From contig NC_037266.1 in assembly GCF_000002425.4 (NCBI RefSeq), forward strand, positions 7,815,180-7,879,179: a DNA stretch of 64,000 bases. The letters run 5' to 3'. This document shows positions 24,401 through 37,441 of the stretch, piece by piece (the first letter of the stretch is position 1; the number at the start of each line of letters is the position of its first letter). The stretch is from Physcomitrium patens (taxonomy: Eukaryota > Streptophyta > Bryopsida > Funariales > Funariaceae). The notes beneath the pieces are model-generated. The model searched no databases. It worked only from the letters and a program-made list of their open reading frames with translations, and was not told the origin of the DNA. The translations under genes and the position numbers were made by a program.

Positions 24401-26369
24401 AATTCAAAATAAGATAAGGTAAGGTACATTCTAAAATTATAGCATCAGGTACATATTAACTTTGGATCCGTGTAATGTGTATATAAGTGAAATTATTTAG
24501 CAAATTTTATTATATTAATTATCAATTCATTAAAGATATGTTTTAAAAATAAAACTTAAAGTTATTATTAAATATTTAGTATGTCAATGTTTTAAAACAG
24601 CTAGTTTAAGTATTTCATTCTTGTGAAAATTGTTTCTTTTAATATATATTCATACGTCAATTTTCAAAGCAGATTTAAAAATAAAAATAAAAATAAGAGA
24701 GAGAGAAAAAAAAAGTCCATTTCATCAATTAAAAATTTATAAAAGAAATGCTACAATAGATGTTTTATAATTATAATAATATTAAATGTAAACATAGTAA
24801 ATAGTAGTCTTATGAATAAAAAAAACTATTTGTTACTAAATGAAATTAAATTTTAAGAATATGATAATAATACTTTTACCAAATATATTAAGGGTATTTA
24901 TCCGACAGATCCTATTAGTAGTCACATGTTTATTTTTTATTGATAATTTTCAGAAAAACTTAAAGTTCTTCCTTACAAGGAATTTCCTTTCTTATTTACC
25001 CTTGTTTTGTGAATTGTCTCACAATCCCTAACATAGGCTTAAAAGTAGTTTAGGATAATGTGTAGGTTACACATATCTTTAAAAACACAGTGAGTAGTTT
25101 CATGATTTTTTTTTTCATTTTTTTATGTGTCACTGATATATAAATATATATATATATATATACATAAAAGTTTTTGGTATATAGAATATGAAAAACAATT
25201 ACTTTGATAATGCACACGTGAATAAATCTAAAAATTAAAATTCAATATTTTCTTTGTGTATTCTCTTGTTTTAAGAATGTTTTTTGCATCAATTTCTCTT
25301 TTAATTTCCACTCATTCAATTTATAAATATATGTTAATTATATTTTATATTAATATGTTAGAATTCCAACTAAATACAATATCTAACATATATTGAAGAA
25401 ATTGAAATTCTATCATGTATTGATTTTCTTTTTTTCTTTTTTTCTTTTTAATTCAAAAATATTTACTCAAAGTCTTACCATATGTGCCAACTTTTTCAAG
25501 TAATCAATTGTTATTAAACCTTGTCTCTCAATCACGAATTTTAGAAAAACAAAAAATAATAATCAATTAAAAAAAATTATACCATGGTTTTATTGAATTA
25601 TATAAGATTGTATCAAATCAATTATTTCAAAACAAATCTTTGAAAGGTGGAGTGCACTGATTTTTTTACTCAACAAATAGCACATTCTTAAAACAAATAC
25701 CAAAGTTGTCTTCTCTCCCATATGTCCAACACATAATGCATCATGCCATTCTTGAGATGGTCACAACTTATTATTGGATATATAAGCTTGGTTTATTTAT
25801 TTATTTATAATTATTTTTTATTTCATTTGAACAAACAAATCCTATGCCTCCAAATTCTTTGTAAACTATTTAATCATTTTTCCTTCAGATCTCTCTCAAC
25901 TTTCACATTAGTTATTAGACTTTCTTATACCCAATACTTGACATTCCTCTTGCTACCTCAACCACATTGAAAAAAATGTTGTGTAGCCCTAGTTTGTGGA
26001 CAAGTTTACATTTATGAGGATTAGTGTCTAATGAAACTTTAATAATTTCACACTTGTTATTGAATCTACCCAAATAAAACACTTAAAAAATGTTCAATAC
26101 GTGCAGATTTTGATATTGTGTATGCTTAAGCAATATTGCAATTTCTTAAAATAATATTTAACATAAAAGTATTCTTTTATATAAGCAAGATCCGTTTTTT
26201 GGTATATTGATTTGATATTTTATTTTTATTTTTTATACACAAATAAAATTTTAACATAAATTCAGTTACATTTATTTTGTACCTATATGATATTTCCTAA
26301 CTTAAATTCCTACAGTAGTGGTAGTATTTGATAATTCTTGGTCTGTTTGAAAGCTTTAAAACAATTGTA

Positions 26370-26377
26370 TGTATATA

Positions 26378-26420
<43 letters not shown>
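26370..26420. repeat. (TG)n-(TA)n microsatellite
   Basis: A TATG/TG segment passes into about 15 TA units. The TG-then-TA architecture matches the loci at 8,575 and 24,338. Confidence 0.9.
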
Positions 26421-26422
<2 letters not shown>

Positions 26423-27275
26423 CTTTTCCCTTTTTTTTTTTCTAAAAAACAAGCTTCAAAATAAATGACATGAAGATCTGTTTGGGTCCTGATTAACAAC
26501 TTTCATGAAATCTTCAGAGCCCAATTAACATCAATTGAAACAACCTTGCAACACATTTAAAAAATACATGTCTTATTTCAAAAGAATATATATATACACA
26601 CACACATACTACTTTATGATATTTTTATGCATACATTATCAAGAATTTGAGATAACTTTGTATATGTAATAAACAATGAATAGTTCCTTCTAATGTAGGG
26701 CATTAAATATGAAATAAAAAAAAATAAAAAAAATGTTCTATGTAAAGACAGAAGTTATGAAATGGCCAGCATTAAATGTGGTCTAAAAGATTTCTTATTG
26801 GAGAGAGTGTTACACACCAACAATATCATTTACTTTACTTTACAAGAAAATAATCTTTACTTTACTCTATTTTGACTGAACAATGATGTCTACTAATGCT
26901 TTACATGTCCTTTTTAAGTATTAGTTTTGTGTCTTATATTACTTAATGTAGAACAAATAGAACAATATCCTACATTAGAAGGGCTTGGTGGTGGATTTTA
27001 AAAATGCATATAAACAAAAACCAATAAAAAAAACCAAATCAATCAAACAATTTTTCTAAATACTCAAAGGCAAATATGATATTAACTTAAATAAAATAAG
27101 AAATGTGGTCACACATCTAGAAACAGCTTCACATTGACCTTCAGTTGCTTTATTTTGATACAAATTTTGAACAAAATTATTAATCCTTGTCATGTTTTGT
27201 TTTGAATGATTCTCTACATTATTTTTAAGTTGATGTTAGATTTAAAGCTCTTCTATAATAACATGTTCCTCCTTC

Positions 27276-27330
27276 GTCTTCTTCTTCTTCTTCTTCTTCT
27301 TCTTATTATTATTATTATCATTATTATTAT
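27276..27330. repeat. (CTT)n-(ATT)n microsatellite
   Basis: A run of CTT units changes directly into ATT units with one interruption. It lies in AT-rich non-coding DNA. Confidence 0.88.
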
Positions 27331-27792
27331 TTTGATGCACCCATGTATCCAATATGTTGCTATAAACACTATTAGAACTTTAAATTTCCTTACATGTATA
27401 TAATGCTCATTTTATCATCAATATATGTATTTTAAGAACCAATCTCTGACTTCTGTAGACTTGGACCTCATTATTTGTACATTTACTAAATATTTTATTG
27501 AAAGAATACAAGTTATTGGAATTAAAATTAGAGTAGCTGAGAGATAAAATACAATAGCCTTCAAAACTGATAATTAAAGTCTCAACAATAAATAAATAAA
27601 TTGATACAAGCAGTTTTGTGTGTATATATAACTATATATATTGTGGTGGCTTGACATTTTTTTTAATGTAAAATGTAAAAAATAATTTATTAAAATAGAT
27701 TTAATTGCCTGATTATGTAGTTTATGCCTCCCCTGACTACAAAGGCGTAAGGGCTAGGCCATTGCCACGTAAGCGAAAGCATCGACAGCGAC

Positions 27793-28040
27793 ATTCACAC
27801 GGACATTCAGATCTCCTCGTTCACACTGAAATAGGGGTAGCCAAATTCTAACCGAGTTACATGTATCCGCATTCACACTGACATTCAGAAGTCCTCATTC
27901 ACATTGACATAGGCATAGCCAAATTCTAACCGAGTTACATGTATCCGCATTCACACTGACATTCAGAAGTCCTCATTCACATTGACATAGGCATAGCCAA
28001 ATTCTAACCGAGTTACATATATCCGCATTCATATGGACAC
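27793..28040. repeat. 78-bp minisatellite upstream of the DExH1 helicase
   Basis: About 3.2 copies of a 78-base unit beginning ATTCACACTGACATTCAG and ending GAGTTACATGTATCCGC. Copies two and three are nearly identical and the first is more diverged. Each unit itself contains two related sub-blocks (ATTCACACTGACAT and ATTCACATTGACAT). The array ends roughly 520 bases before the helicase start codon, at a sharp rise in GC content. Confidence 0.92.
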
Positions 28041-28559
28041 ATAGGCTCACAAACAGAGGGACGGAGAAGTTTATGTTGTGGCGCAAGAGCTTTGTGAGCT
28101 GCAGAGCCAAAGGCCAACTCCTCCATGTCGTCGCCGTTTGCACTTGTGACTTGAGAGTTGCGAAGTTGTTGCAGCTCTTCGCTCAAGTTCTCGCTCGCCA
28201 CCTTCTCTGCCCTTCAATCTCTCTTCGTGCTGCGCCTGATCTCTCTCATCAGCTGCTGGTCTGCACGAGTAGGTGGGTATTTGGTGTGGTTTAGGGTTTT
28301 GCTGTTTCTATGTCCACATGTGTTCATGTGAGTCTTTTTTCGGGATTGGGGTTTTTGTAGTAGAGCGATTGATGTTGGAGTCATGGAGTTTTTTTGTTTT
28401 TATGCTGTGATTTTGTGGAGGTTGTGTGAGATTCCGAGTTGTAGACTGTGGTGTAATGGTTGGTGTATTAAGCGAAAGAGAGAGGGGTGCTGGATTTGGT
28501 GCAGAGGTGTGTGGCACGCATCGACTTGGAGTTCGCGTAGAAGAGGAGTAGTGGTAGCA

Positions 28560-29549
28560 ATGCCGGGCGGTCCCAACTCGCAAGGGCGGGGTAGGGGAGG
28601 TAGAGGTGGTGGTCGCGGAGGCGGAGGTGGTCGCGGAGGAGGAGGAGGAGGTGGTCGGGGAGGTGGAGGTGGTGGACAGCGATGGTGGGATCCTGCGTGG
28701 AGAGCTGAGAAGCTGAAGCAGATGCAAGGGGAGGTAGACACACTAATTCTTAATTTCTCGTAGGATTCGTACGTAACAACGTGATCAGAGTATCCAATGA
28801 GTTGAGTTTTTAGGGTTTTAGTTCCTGGAAATTGTGTGATGTTTAGTTTTTTTTAATAGTTTTTAATAGTTTTTTTTATTTTTTATTTTTTTATTTTTTA
28901 TAATAGTTTTTTCTATTTTGATCACATTGTAAATTTGTTTAAGAGAAGGTCTTTATTGTGTATGCACCTTTCCATCATGTTCTCATTTGGCCGTCTCATG
29001 TGTACAGGGTCCAAAGGAGGAGGTTTTGGATGAGAATGAGTGGTGGGATAGGCTGGAAAAATTAAAAGTTTCTCCGGACCAGCAAGAGGTAGTGGTCAAG
29101 CGGAATTTTGGTCGCAGTGGTGCCGAAATTCTGGAAGATTTTGCTCTCAGGCTTGGTCTTCACTTGTAAGTTTTGTAAACCTCACAGAACGAAGTTATAT
29201 CCAAATCAAGTGTTTGTGTATGAGATGTCTTAGATATCTACGGCTACGGGTTTATGCCATAAAATCACTCGGAAGTTTATGGATGGACAAATGGACTATT
29301 TTTGATAACCTTTTTGGTTTCAAATTTGGGTTTGAAGATTCTTAATTGCTCCGAGGTGGTCTACGGTAGTCGATCGTAGTCTCGAAATAAGGAGGTGTCT
29401 TTTTCAAAATAGCCTGCGTGGGCAACGCAACGCTCCTTGAAATTAGTATGAGCGGACACGGGTAGTTCCATCACTTGAATTAAGACAAATTCCACAATTT
29501 GTAAGAAGATTATGTGCACATAGGATCCACTAGTGGAACTTGTCTCAAG

Positions 29550-29586
<37 letters not shown>

Positions 29587-32500
29587 CTAGTTTTTAATCT
29601 CTTTTTTCATTTCTTTAAATTAAAATTAGCGGTATAGAAAAAGAGTTCAAAGCTCCGAAATTATCGACTTAAACTGTGATGGTTTCGTTAGAGGGGCATA
29701 TGACATTGAAGGGAGCCTTTACGTTGATGCGAGGGAAGTTGCGGTTTTTTGAACCTAAGATGTTTAGTTTCTACCTCCTGTTGAGGGCAATTTTGTGCAT
29801 TGTCTTGAAGGTGAGCTTGGTGGGAATTGTTGGTAAGGAAGTCACGCTTACAATAAAGGGAGAAACACAGTGTTGGTTGTGAGCCGAGTGCCTTTGCCGA
29901 ATTATCGGGCCGATTTGGACGATCGTCATGGTTCCTCTCAGCGTCAGGTTTGTCTTACTTTACTTTTCTGTCTCACTTACTTCATATCTCTGTTTACGCA
30001 TTAGATTAATTGTCTGGGGTGCAACCAATAATTTTGTGGTACGAAAACAGCTGAACTATTTGATAATTGTTTTACGGAGCTCACATTTTAATGGCCCTCA
30101 AAATACGAAATATTTTGCTTCGTTTTATGAAGCCCAGATTCATAGATTTTTAGAAGTGAATCAAAGTCATTGCATTTCTACTGACCAGTTCTTGTAAGTA
30201 GTGATCTCTACTTGTGATGTGATTAAATAAATTACTATTTTGTGCAATAATTTACATTTTTTCTGGTGCCGTAATCTACAGATTTCAATGTCTGCTACGA
30301 CTGAGACTCGGGTGGAAAACATGCTGGCTAACATTCGTGGTGCTGAGCCATCATCATCGTCTTCACCCCAAATCTCGAAAGGAAATGCAGCGGATAAGGC
30401 TACTCTGCCCCGATCCAGCTGGGGACAAGCAACTCCTCAAGGTCAGACATTGGGAGTAGATAAGGACAAGTTGAATATGGAGCTGAGAGAGAATCAGCGA
30501 CAACTGAAGGTTGTGGTTTAAAATTTTGGCACAGCCTTCACTCAGCATTCCTGTTCAAATTTGCAGTTTGGCCTAGTAGGGTTGTTTTATTTAGTTGTTA
30601 CAAGTTTTATTTATTTATTTATTTATTTATCATTATTGTCTTGGAGGCTGTATGCCATGTACTAGGGCACGTGTTCTCCTAATCCAGCTACCCCGCTCCT
30701 CCTGGTTTGAGTTATTAACCTTAATTACTCGTTTTCGATGTCAACAGGCAAGTGGACCAGTGAAGGCGTTGGAAGTGTTTCGAAAGAAATTACCTGCATT
30801 TCAGATGAAGACGGAACTCTTAGAAGCTGTGAAAAATAATCAGGTTTCACGCGCTGCCGCCATGTCCCGCTGATCTTCTTTCAGAAGACATTGACACCAT
30901 ACAATTATTGCCGTATTGAGGGCTGCTAATTTATGTCTCTTATGACTGGCTATGGACAGGTAGTTGTAGTCTCTGGAGAGACAGGTTGTGGAAAGACCAC
31001 CCAATTACCACAATTCGTGCTAGAGGAGGAGATAGAGAATTGCCGAGGTTCTGAATGCAATATTATTTGTACCCAACCTCGTCGTATTTCTGCTATGTCG
31101 GTGGCTGCCCGTGTTGCAGCGGAGAGGGGGGATGCTTTGGGCCAAAGCGTTGGTTACCAGATCCGTCTGGAAGCTAAACGATCTGCAGAGACTCGTCTTT
31201 TGTTTTGCACCACTGGTGTGCTGCTTCGACGGCTTGTACGTTCTGTGCCTTATATTACGAACTTGGAGATTCTTTTTCATTGTATGATTGTCTAGTACTT
31301 GGCAGAAATTTGCAGTGCAGAAGATCAATGGTAGGTAGGAACCACTTCGTCATTTGCCAGTACTAACTTGTTGGCATGTGGGGTTGCATAGGTCCAAGAG
31401 CCTGACTTGAATGGTGTGAGTCATGTCATGGTTGACGAAATTCATGAACGCGGCATGAATGAAGATTTCTTATTGATCATTTTACGAGATCTGCTACCTC
31501 GTCGCCCTGACCTGCGATTGGTTTTGATGAGTGCGACCATTAACGCAGAACTATTTTCTAGATATTTCGGAGGTGCACCGATGAAGCACATTCCTGTAAG
31601 CCTCCTCTTTTTGGAAAACAAATCTCTTATCTAGGTATTCAGCAGCATGGTTTTCTGGCATTTCCTGGACTGGATTTTTAGCTTGTATATCTTTCTTGAG
31701 CGTGCGTTGATTTGTTTCAGGCGTTTGTCTTTAGCTAAGACAAATCTCAGTGAAAAACTCTACACTGTTTGCATTGAAGACTTACTAATCTTATCTTCTA
31801 TAGAACTTTTATCTTGAATTGAGGTTGTTTACTGAAGGGTTCTAAATATATGCAGGGGTTCACGTATCCAGTGAAAGAGCTATTCTTGGAGGATGTGCTA
31901 GAGCTTACTCGCTTTCCTGTAGGTTCTGATCAAGGAGGTTACAATGGTGGTGGAGGAGGTAGACGACGAAAGACCCAGGAGAAGGTGCAAGATCCTGTGC
32001 TTGAAGCTTTTGAGGTAAATCTGTCACCAAAGTGCACATTTTTCCGTTTTTATTATGTTGTGTTATGTTTGTTTGTTTTTAAATCATCATGGATATCAAG
32101 TGTGGGCTGGTCTTCTTGCCTTAAATCTTTTTACTACACAGGGAGTCAACATAGAGTCGGCGTATCGCAACTACAGTCGTGGCACACAGCAATCACTACA
32201 AGCCTGGAATGGAGAACAAATTGATATTGGATTGGTGCGTATTCGCTTTTCAGCATAAAAAACCATGCACATCCTTGTTCTCTTTAATAGCTTTTGAAGT
32301 TGTGAGTGATGTTTGGAATCTTGTTGCTCACTTTGTGGTTTCTATTAGAGAAGCTTGCCTTGTATACCTGCTAAATGTTAGTTTGATGGGCATATTCGTT
32401 AACCACAAGTTCTTCCTTGGTGATTGCAGGTAGAGGCAGCACTGCAACATATCTGCGTGAAAGAGGAGGACGGTGCAATCCTTGTGTTCTTGACAGGGTG

Positions 32501-35453
32501 GGATGAGATTTCGAAGCTGGTGGAGCGTCTCAAGGGAAATTCCTTATTTAATGATTCTAGACGGTTTCTCATACTGCCTCTGCATGGGTCCATGCCCACC
32601 ATCAATCAACGAGAGATTTTTCAGAGGCCCTCAGTTGGTGTCCGGTATGCGCCCTTCTTTGGCCGCAATTTAAGTGGATCTTACTTCAATGGTTCATCAA
32701 TTAAATTAATTTGTTATTTTATTTAACTCGTAGGAAACTATTGATCATAATAAGCAATGGTTGGAACTCTATGTCCATTATTAAATCCGTGTTGAGTTTC
32801 TCATGGCAATTCTATTAATTCGCTTGAGGGCGGTAGTCAAATATGGGTCTTGTTATCGTGATATGCGTTCATGCTAACACCCTATCTTATGATGCCATAT
32901 CGACAATCTTTTCCAGGCACAAGAGAGCATCTTTATTTCTCTAGTTGAACACTAATAAAACGGACAGTTTCTATGCTAGTATACAGGGATATCAGCAGAG
33001 TCTAATGCTAGTGCTGTTGACCTTCCTGGTTGTAGGAAAATTGTGCTGGCCACCAACATAGCCGAGACTAGTATTACGATCGATGATGTAGTCTACGTGA
33101 TTGATTGTGGGAAGGCAAAGGAGACAAGCTATGACGCACTTAACAAACTGGCGTGTTTAACACCAACGTGGATTTCAAAAGCCTCTGCACATCAGGTGTG
33201 CAAGTTTGCAGTGTAGATTGATTTCTTCCTGATCGGGGTGAATGCCAATATTTTCAATTTGTTTTCTCAATTCTACATGTAAGATTTATATATCTTTTGG
33301 AAGGTTGTTAGTTCTTTCATCCTACTTATAAAGGTTTGCGTCTGATACAGAGACGAGGAAGAGCTGGACGAGTCCAACCTGGTGTTTGCTATCATTTGTA
33401 CCCCAAGTTGGTCTATGATTCTATGCTCCGTTATCAACTTCCCGAGATACTGCGGACGCCCTTACAAGAGTTGTGTCTCCAGATAAAGAGCTTACAGCTG
33501 GGCAATATTGCGAGTTTCTTGTCAAAGGCCTTGGAGCCACCTGAAGTTCTTGCGGTACAGAACGCTATAGACCTACTGAAGACAATTGGTGCTCTGAGTA
33601 ACGCGGAAGATTTGACTCCCTTGGGTAAGTTTCTTGATTTGAGACGTAGTATTGTTTTTCCAAATGTGTCCTTGTTGTTTATGACATGAATATACAGTCT
33701 AGGAAGAAATATTGGTTGCATGCTAAATACTAATTGCCTAGTTCATTTTTTATTCGTTATATGTACCTAAAGCTCGGAGGATTTTTTTAAATCTATTTAT
33801 TTATATATTTTTTGTGCTTGCTATGGCATATTTGAATGGTGCTTATCGAGCCACTAAGTTTTGTGGATAAAGTAAGGTTGATCCGCAATATGTCTTTGAG
33901 ATTGATGAATCTGGCTTTTACAGGTTGTCATTTGGCAAAACTTCCAGTGGATCCCAAGGTGGGTAAGATGCTTCTTATGGGTGCAGTCTTCCAATGTCTT
34001 GGACCTGCTCTAACCATTGCAGCAGGTCTTGCTCACCGGGATCCCTTTGTCCTTCCCCTTGAACACAAGGAAGAAGCTGATGAGGCCCGACGGTACTTTG
34101 CGGGTGATTCTCGAAGGTAATAGTCTAGTCATTGAAACATGTTATTGACGAATCATACCCTGATCTAATTATTGAGTTCAGAGTTAGATCCTTAATGCTC
34201 CTGAGTTGAACCTAATAATTGTTCTTTCAAGAACTGTGTTTCTCAGTAATCATTGTGTGTTCGGAATGACCCTGAAAATATGGAGATGAAGGATAAGATG
34301 AACAGTGACCTTTTGAAATTCTGACAAAACCATCACTATGTTGCTTCGCAGTGACCATGTAGCACTGCTGAAAGCTTTTGAAGGATGGCAGGAGGCAAAG
34401 CGTGCAGGAAGAGAGCGTAATTTTTGTTGGGAGAACTTCTTGTCCTCAAATACACTGCAAATGATGGACGACATGCGCCGACAATTCCAGGACTTGCTCT
34501 CTGACATTGGATTCTTCGATAAGTCCAAAGGCACCCAGGTACGCCGCATCCCTTCCATTCATCCATCATTGGTGCTCCTTTTCAGAGTTTTGAAGGCATA
34601 CCTTGAAAATGGATTATTTGTTGACTGTAGTTTACCATGTTGTGAAGAATTCGTTAACATTTCAAAAAAGAAGTTTATTCACTGAGGATATTTTTATATC
34701 CTCTCTCAAGAGTTCCAAATTGAATCACATTTGTTGCAGATTTACAATCAGTACAGTCAAGATCTGGAGATGGTGAGAGCAGTCCTTTGTGCTGGTCTGT
34801 TTCCCAGCGTCGTCCAGTGCAAGGCACGTGGCAAGCGAACCGCCTTCTTTACAAAGGAGGATGGCAAAGTGGAACCCCATCCAGCCTCTGTGAATTCTCG
34901 GGTTAATTCATTCCCACGCCCATGGCTTGTTTACGGGGAGAAAGTGAAGACTTCTGCAATTTATGTGCGAGATTCCACCAACGTTTCCGACTATGCCTTA
35001 CTCATGTTTGGGGGGAACCTAACTGTCAGCAAGAATGAGCAAAGCGTTGAGATGCTAGGAGGATACCTTCAATTTCAAGCTTCTAAAAAGACACTCCAGT
35101 TGGTTCGAGTGAGTTCATTCGTTTCTTACTAAATTACCATGGATTCACTCTCATGACTGCGTATCGAGGATTGGTTTATAGATAATTTCAACTCCTTTTG
35201 TCAAGTGTGTGATTTATCCTTCCCTTTTTATTTTTTCTTCGCGTTATTTCATTATTTATTAATGTCATCTGAAAAACAGGAATTGCGGAGTCAACTTGAT
35301 ATGCTTCTTGACCGGAAGGTGAAAAATCCACAGTTTGACATTCACAGAGAAGGCAAACCAGTAGTAACGGCAGTGCTGGAGCTGCTGCAAACTAATGGCA
35401 ATGACGATGGTGGCTATGGTTGGGGTTCAGGTGGTAATTATTCTAGAAGATAA
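28560..35453 (+). CDS. DExH1: DEAH/DExH-box RNA helicase, DExH1 type
   Basis: An ATP-dependent RNA/RNP-remodelling helicase related to plant DExH1 and animal DHX36. Sixteen exons join in frame: 28560-28733, 29008-29165, 29842-29947, 30282-30509, 30748-30843, 30960-31235, 31392-31595, 31856-32014, 32142-32234, 32430-32644, 33036-33195, 33351-33624, 33924-34116, 34352-34538, 34740-35108 and 35280-35453. The result is 1,021 residues, the family length. A Gly/Arg-rich N-terminus (9-39) precedes [13 protein letters not shown]. Helicase motifs follow in order: GETGCGKTT (259-267), DEIH (361-364), [12 protein letters not shown] and QRRGRAGR (about 623-630). After these come the HA2/ratchet and OB-fold regions, with [13 protein letters not shown] and [11 protein letters not shown] landmarks. 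All introns are GT-AG. An ATG at 28,383 is in frame upstream; I prefer 28,560 because the Gly/Arg-rich start is the family pattern. No defects seen. Confidence 0.96.
29554..29583. repeat. 30-T homopolymer within a helicase intron
   Basis: An uninterrupted T run inside the second intron of the helicase gene (29,166-29,841), well upstream of the acceptor site. Confidence 0.9.
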
Positions 35454-36902
35454 TGTGTCAATTTGTTTTTATTAGGGGAGATGTTTTATGGACTTGTGTC
35501 TCATCACATCAAGGCTGTCTCCTCCGTACGGATTAACCCTGGTTGTTGGTGGCGTTACTGAAGCTACTTAGGTTTTACTTTATGGAGTGGTATTTCTCCA
35601 CTCTACTTCTCATAGCCATTGTGTCGTCAGCTATAAATGAATTGGCTTAAGCCTCACCTATGAGGAAGCAGTGATACGTGAGCGGAATTAGATAGATTGT
35701 GGATATTATCTCCGAGTATGCAGCCATGGGGCTCTTGGAGCCTCACGATCAAAATTCTAGTCACTGAGTAAACTATTCTCATTTGTGGTTGCTATCAAAA
35801 TCAAAGACTTGGCTTTTGCAGGTTGACATCCAGCACATTTCGAGATTGTGATATATTTATTGGTGGCTGAATTTGAAAGCAATGACATCTATTCTATGTC
35901 TTGGCTTCCAACAAGTCTTTGAATTTTTCTTGCTTCGTCCTACTCCACTAGAAGCACATCCTTTTGCAATGCTTGGCTGTATTCCACTACAAGCATGGCT
36001 TTGGGCATTCCATGTTGTGTGGCTATATCAAGCACATCACAAGCCATCTTGAAAGTCTCCTAAGTCCATTGCAATCACTATGTGTGGCATTACAGGTCTA
36101 AATCTACCAGGTTGGCTGTTTGGGATATTATAATTCATCTCTTGAATCTAGTGACAAATGCAAATAAAGCTTTGAATTAGAATTACAAAGGATCATAGAG
36201 GTTTGCTACAGTATCCAGTTTCAAGTACCTTGGAAAACATTCTTAATAACTTTGTAGACATTAATCAATGCATTTCATGTAAACCACATGTAAGTGTTGT
36301 TCTTGCCTTTCCTTGTTTATTTGATTTTGCACTCTGCTAAATGTGTTGTAGCAAATGGATTTATTATGCTGATAGAGGGTAATATTGCATGTATATGTTG
36401 GTGTACATTGTTTCTTTCTATTGAGCTTGTGGAGTTGACAAAATGAACTATAGAAAAAAATTTAGGATTAAAATTGATCTTGCTTATGACTAATAAACTT
36501 ATTGTGCACATATGTTATTTTGAAAGTGTTTTCTATAATAAGTTTGTAGATTCCATGGAATACTATACTCACAGACAATGATGTTGTGAGTAGCATTACA
36601 AATGTTATTGATGATTATTAATATATAACAACTAATCCTTAAATCACATTAAAAACATCAAACCTTAACACATAATTTGTTGCATGTATATATTGAAAAC
36701 AACTGTGTAAAATCTTTTGTCATTTGTTAAAACATCATAGATAATAAAATTTTCCACAAAGAAGCAAATGATGTAACTATTTTCTAACATTATGCTTTCT
36801 TATCAAATAAATATATTTTAAATTATATATAGGATATTTTCTTGTTAAATTTAAATTATATTGATTTGAATTTTTCTACATTACTTAAATTTGGAAAGAA
36901 TT
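35454..36902. other. Helicase 3' flank and intergenic DNA
   Basis: The first few hundred bases are probably 3' UTR of the helicase. Around 35,850-36,060 the minus strand reads as a short coding-looking patch that I cannot assign to a family. From about 36,150 the sequence becomes increasingly AT-rich towards the chromovirus LTR. No complete gene was recognised. Confidence 0.4.
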
Positions 36903-37441
36903 CTTATCAAGGATATGAATTTCAAAAAAAGAAATCCTCAATACACTCTTGTTTCATTCTAAAAGACTAAAAAATCACTCAAAGATGGTAATATATTAAA
37001 CTAGAATAGCTATTGCTAAAGATAAGAAGATTAAAAAGTCTTCAAACAAGACTAAGGACTAAAAAAGCATTAACAAGAGTGAAAAAGGCTTCACTCTTAC
37101 TTCCATATATGCTCTCTAACTAGTAGTTACATGACAATTTTGTATAAGCCCTTCAATATGTATTGACTTTGCTAGATACGTCTTAATTTGCAAGGCATGT
37201 TATTTATATGTGAGCCATATAGTTGGCTTATTTCACAAGCTATCAATATGTGTGATACATGGTTAACTTCTTTATCAAGTTTCTAACCTATCAATTAACT
37301 ACAAATATGTGTAAAGTCAAAATACTATCTATAAAGCTTTTAAGAAGCTTTTTTAGAAGATATTATAGAATTAATCTATATTTACCTACTTCTATCTAAT
37401 CATATAAGTAACTATTGGAGTAAATGGGTATGTTTGTGACA
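36903..37441 (-). repeat. 3' LTR of a chromovirus fossil (reverse orientation)
   Basis: On the minus strand this begins TGTCACAAACATACC right after a purine-rich tract (complement of about 37,442-37,457). It ends near 36,903, where it stops matching the LTR at 150-388. The 539-base length is fuller than the other copy, which lacks an internal part. A TATAAAT-like box lies inside on the minus strand. Shared segments of the two LTRs are clearly the same family but diverged, which points to age. Confidence 0.72.

Larger units (their letters stand above)
23930..27780. other. AT-rich intergenic DNA, no gene seen
   Basis: Nearly 4 kb of very AT-rich sequence with homopolymer and dinucleotide tracts. 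No conserved protein motif was seen on either strand. It separates the divergently oriented NDB region and the DExH1 helicase. Confidence 0.55.

Noticed and set aside
28308-28741. Pro/His/Ser-rich minus-strand frames opposite the first helicase exon
   Set aside because: They are the antisense of the GGA/GGT-rich stretch that encodes the helicase Gly/Arg tract; openness follows from composition.
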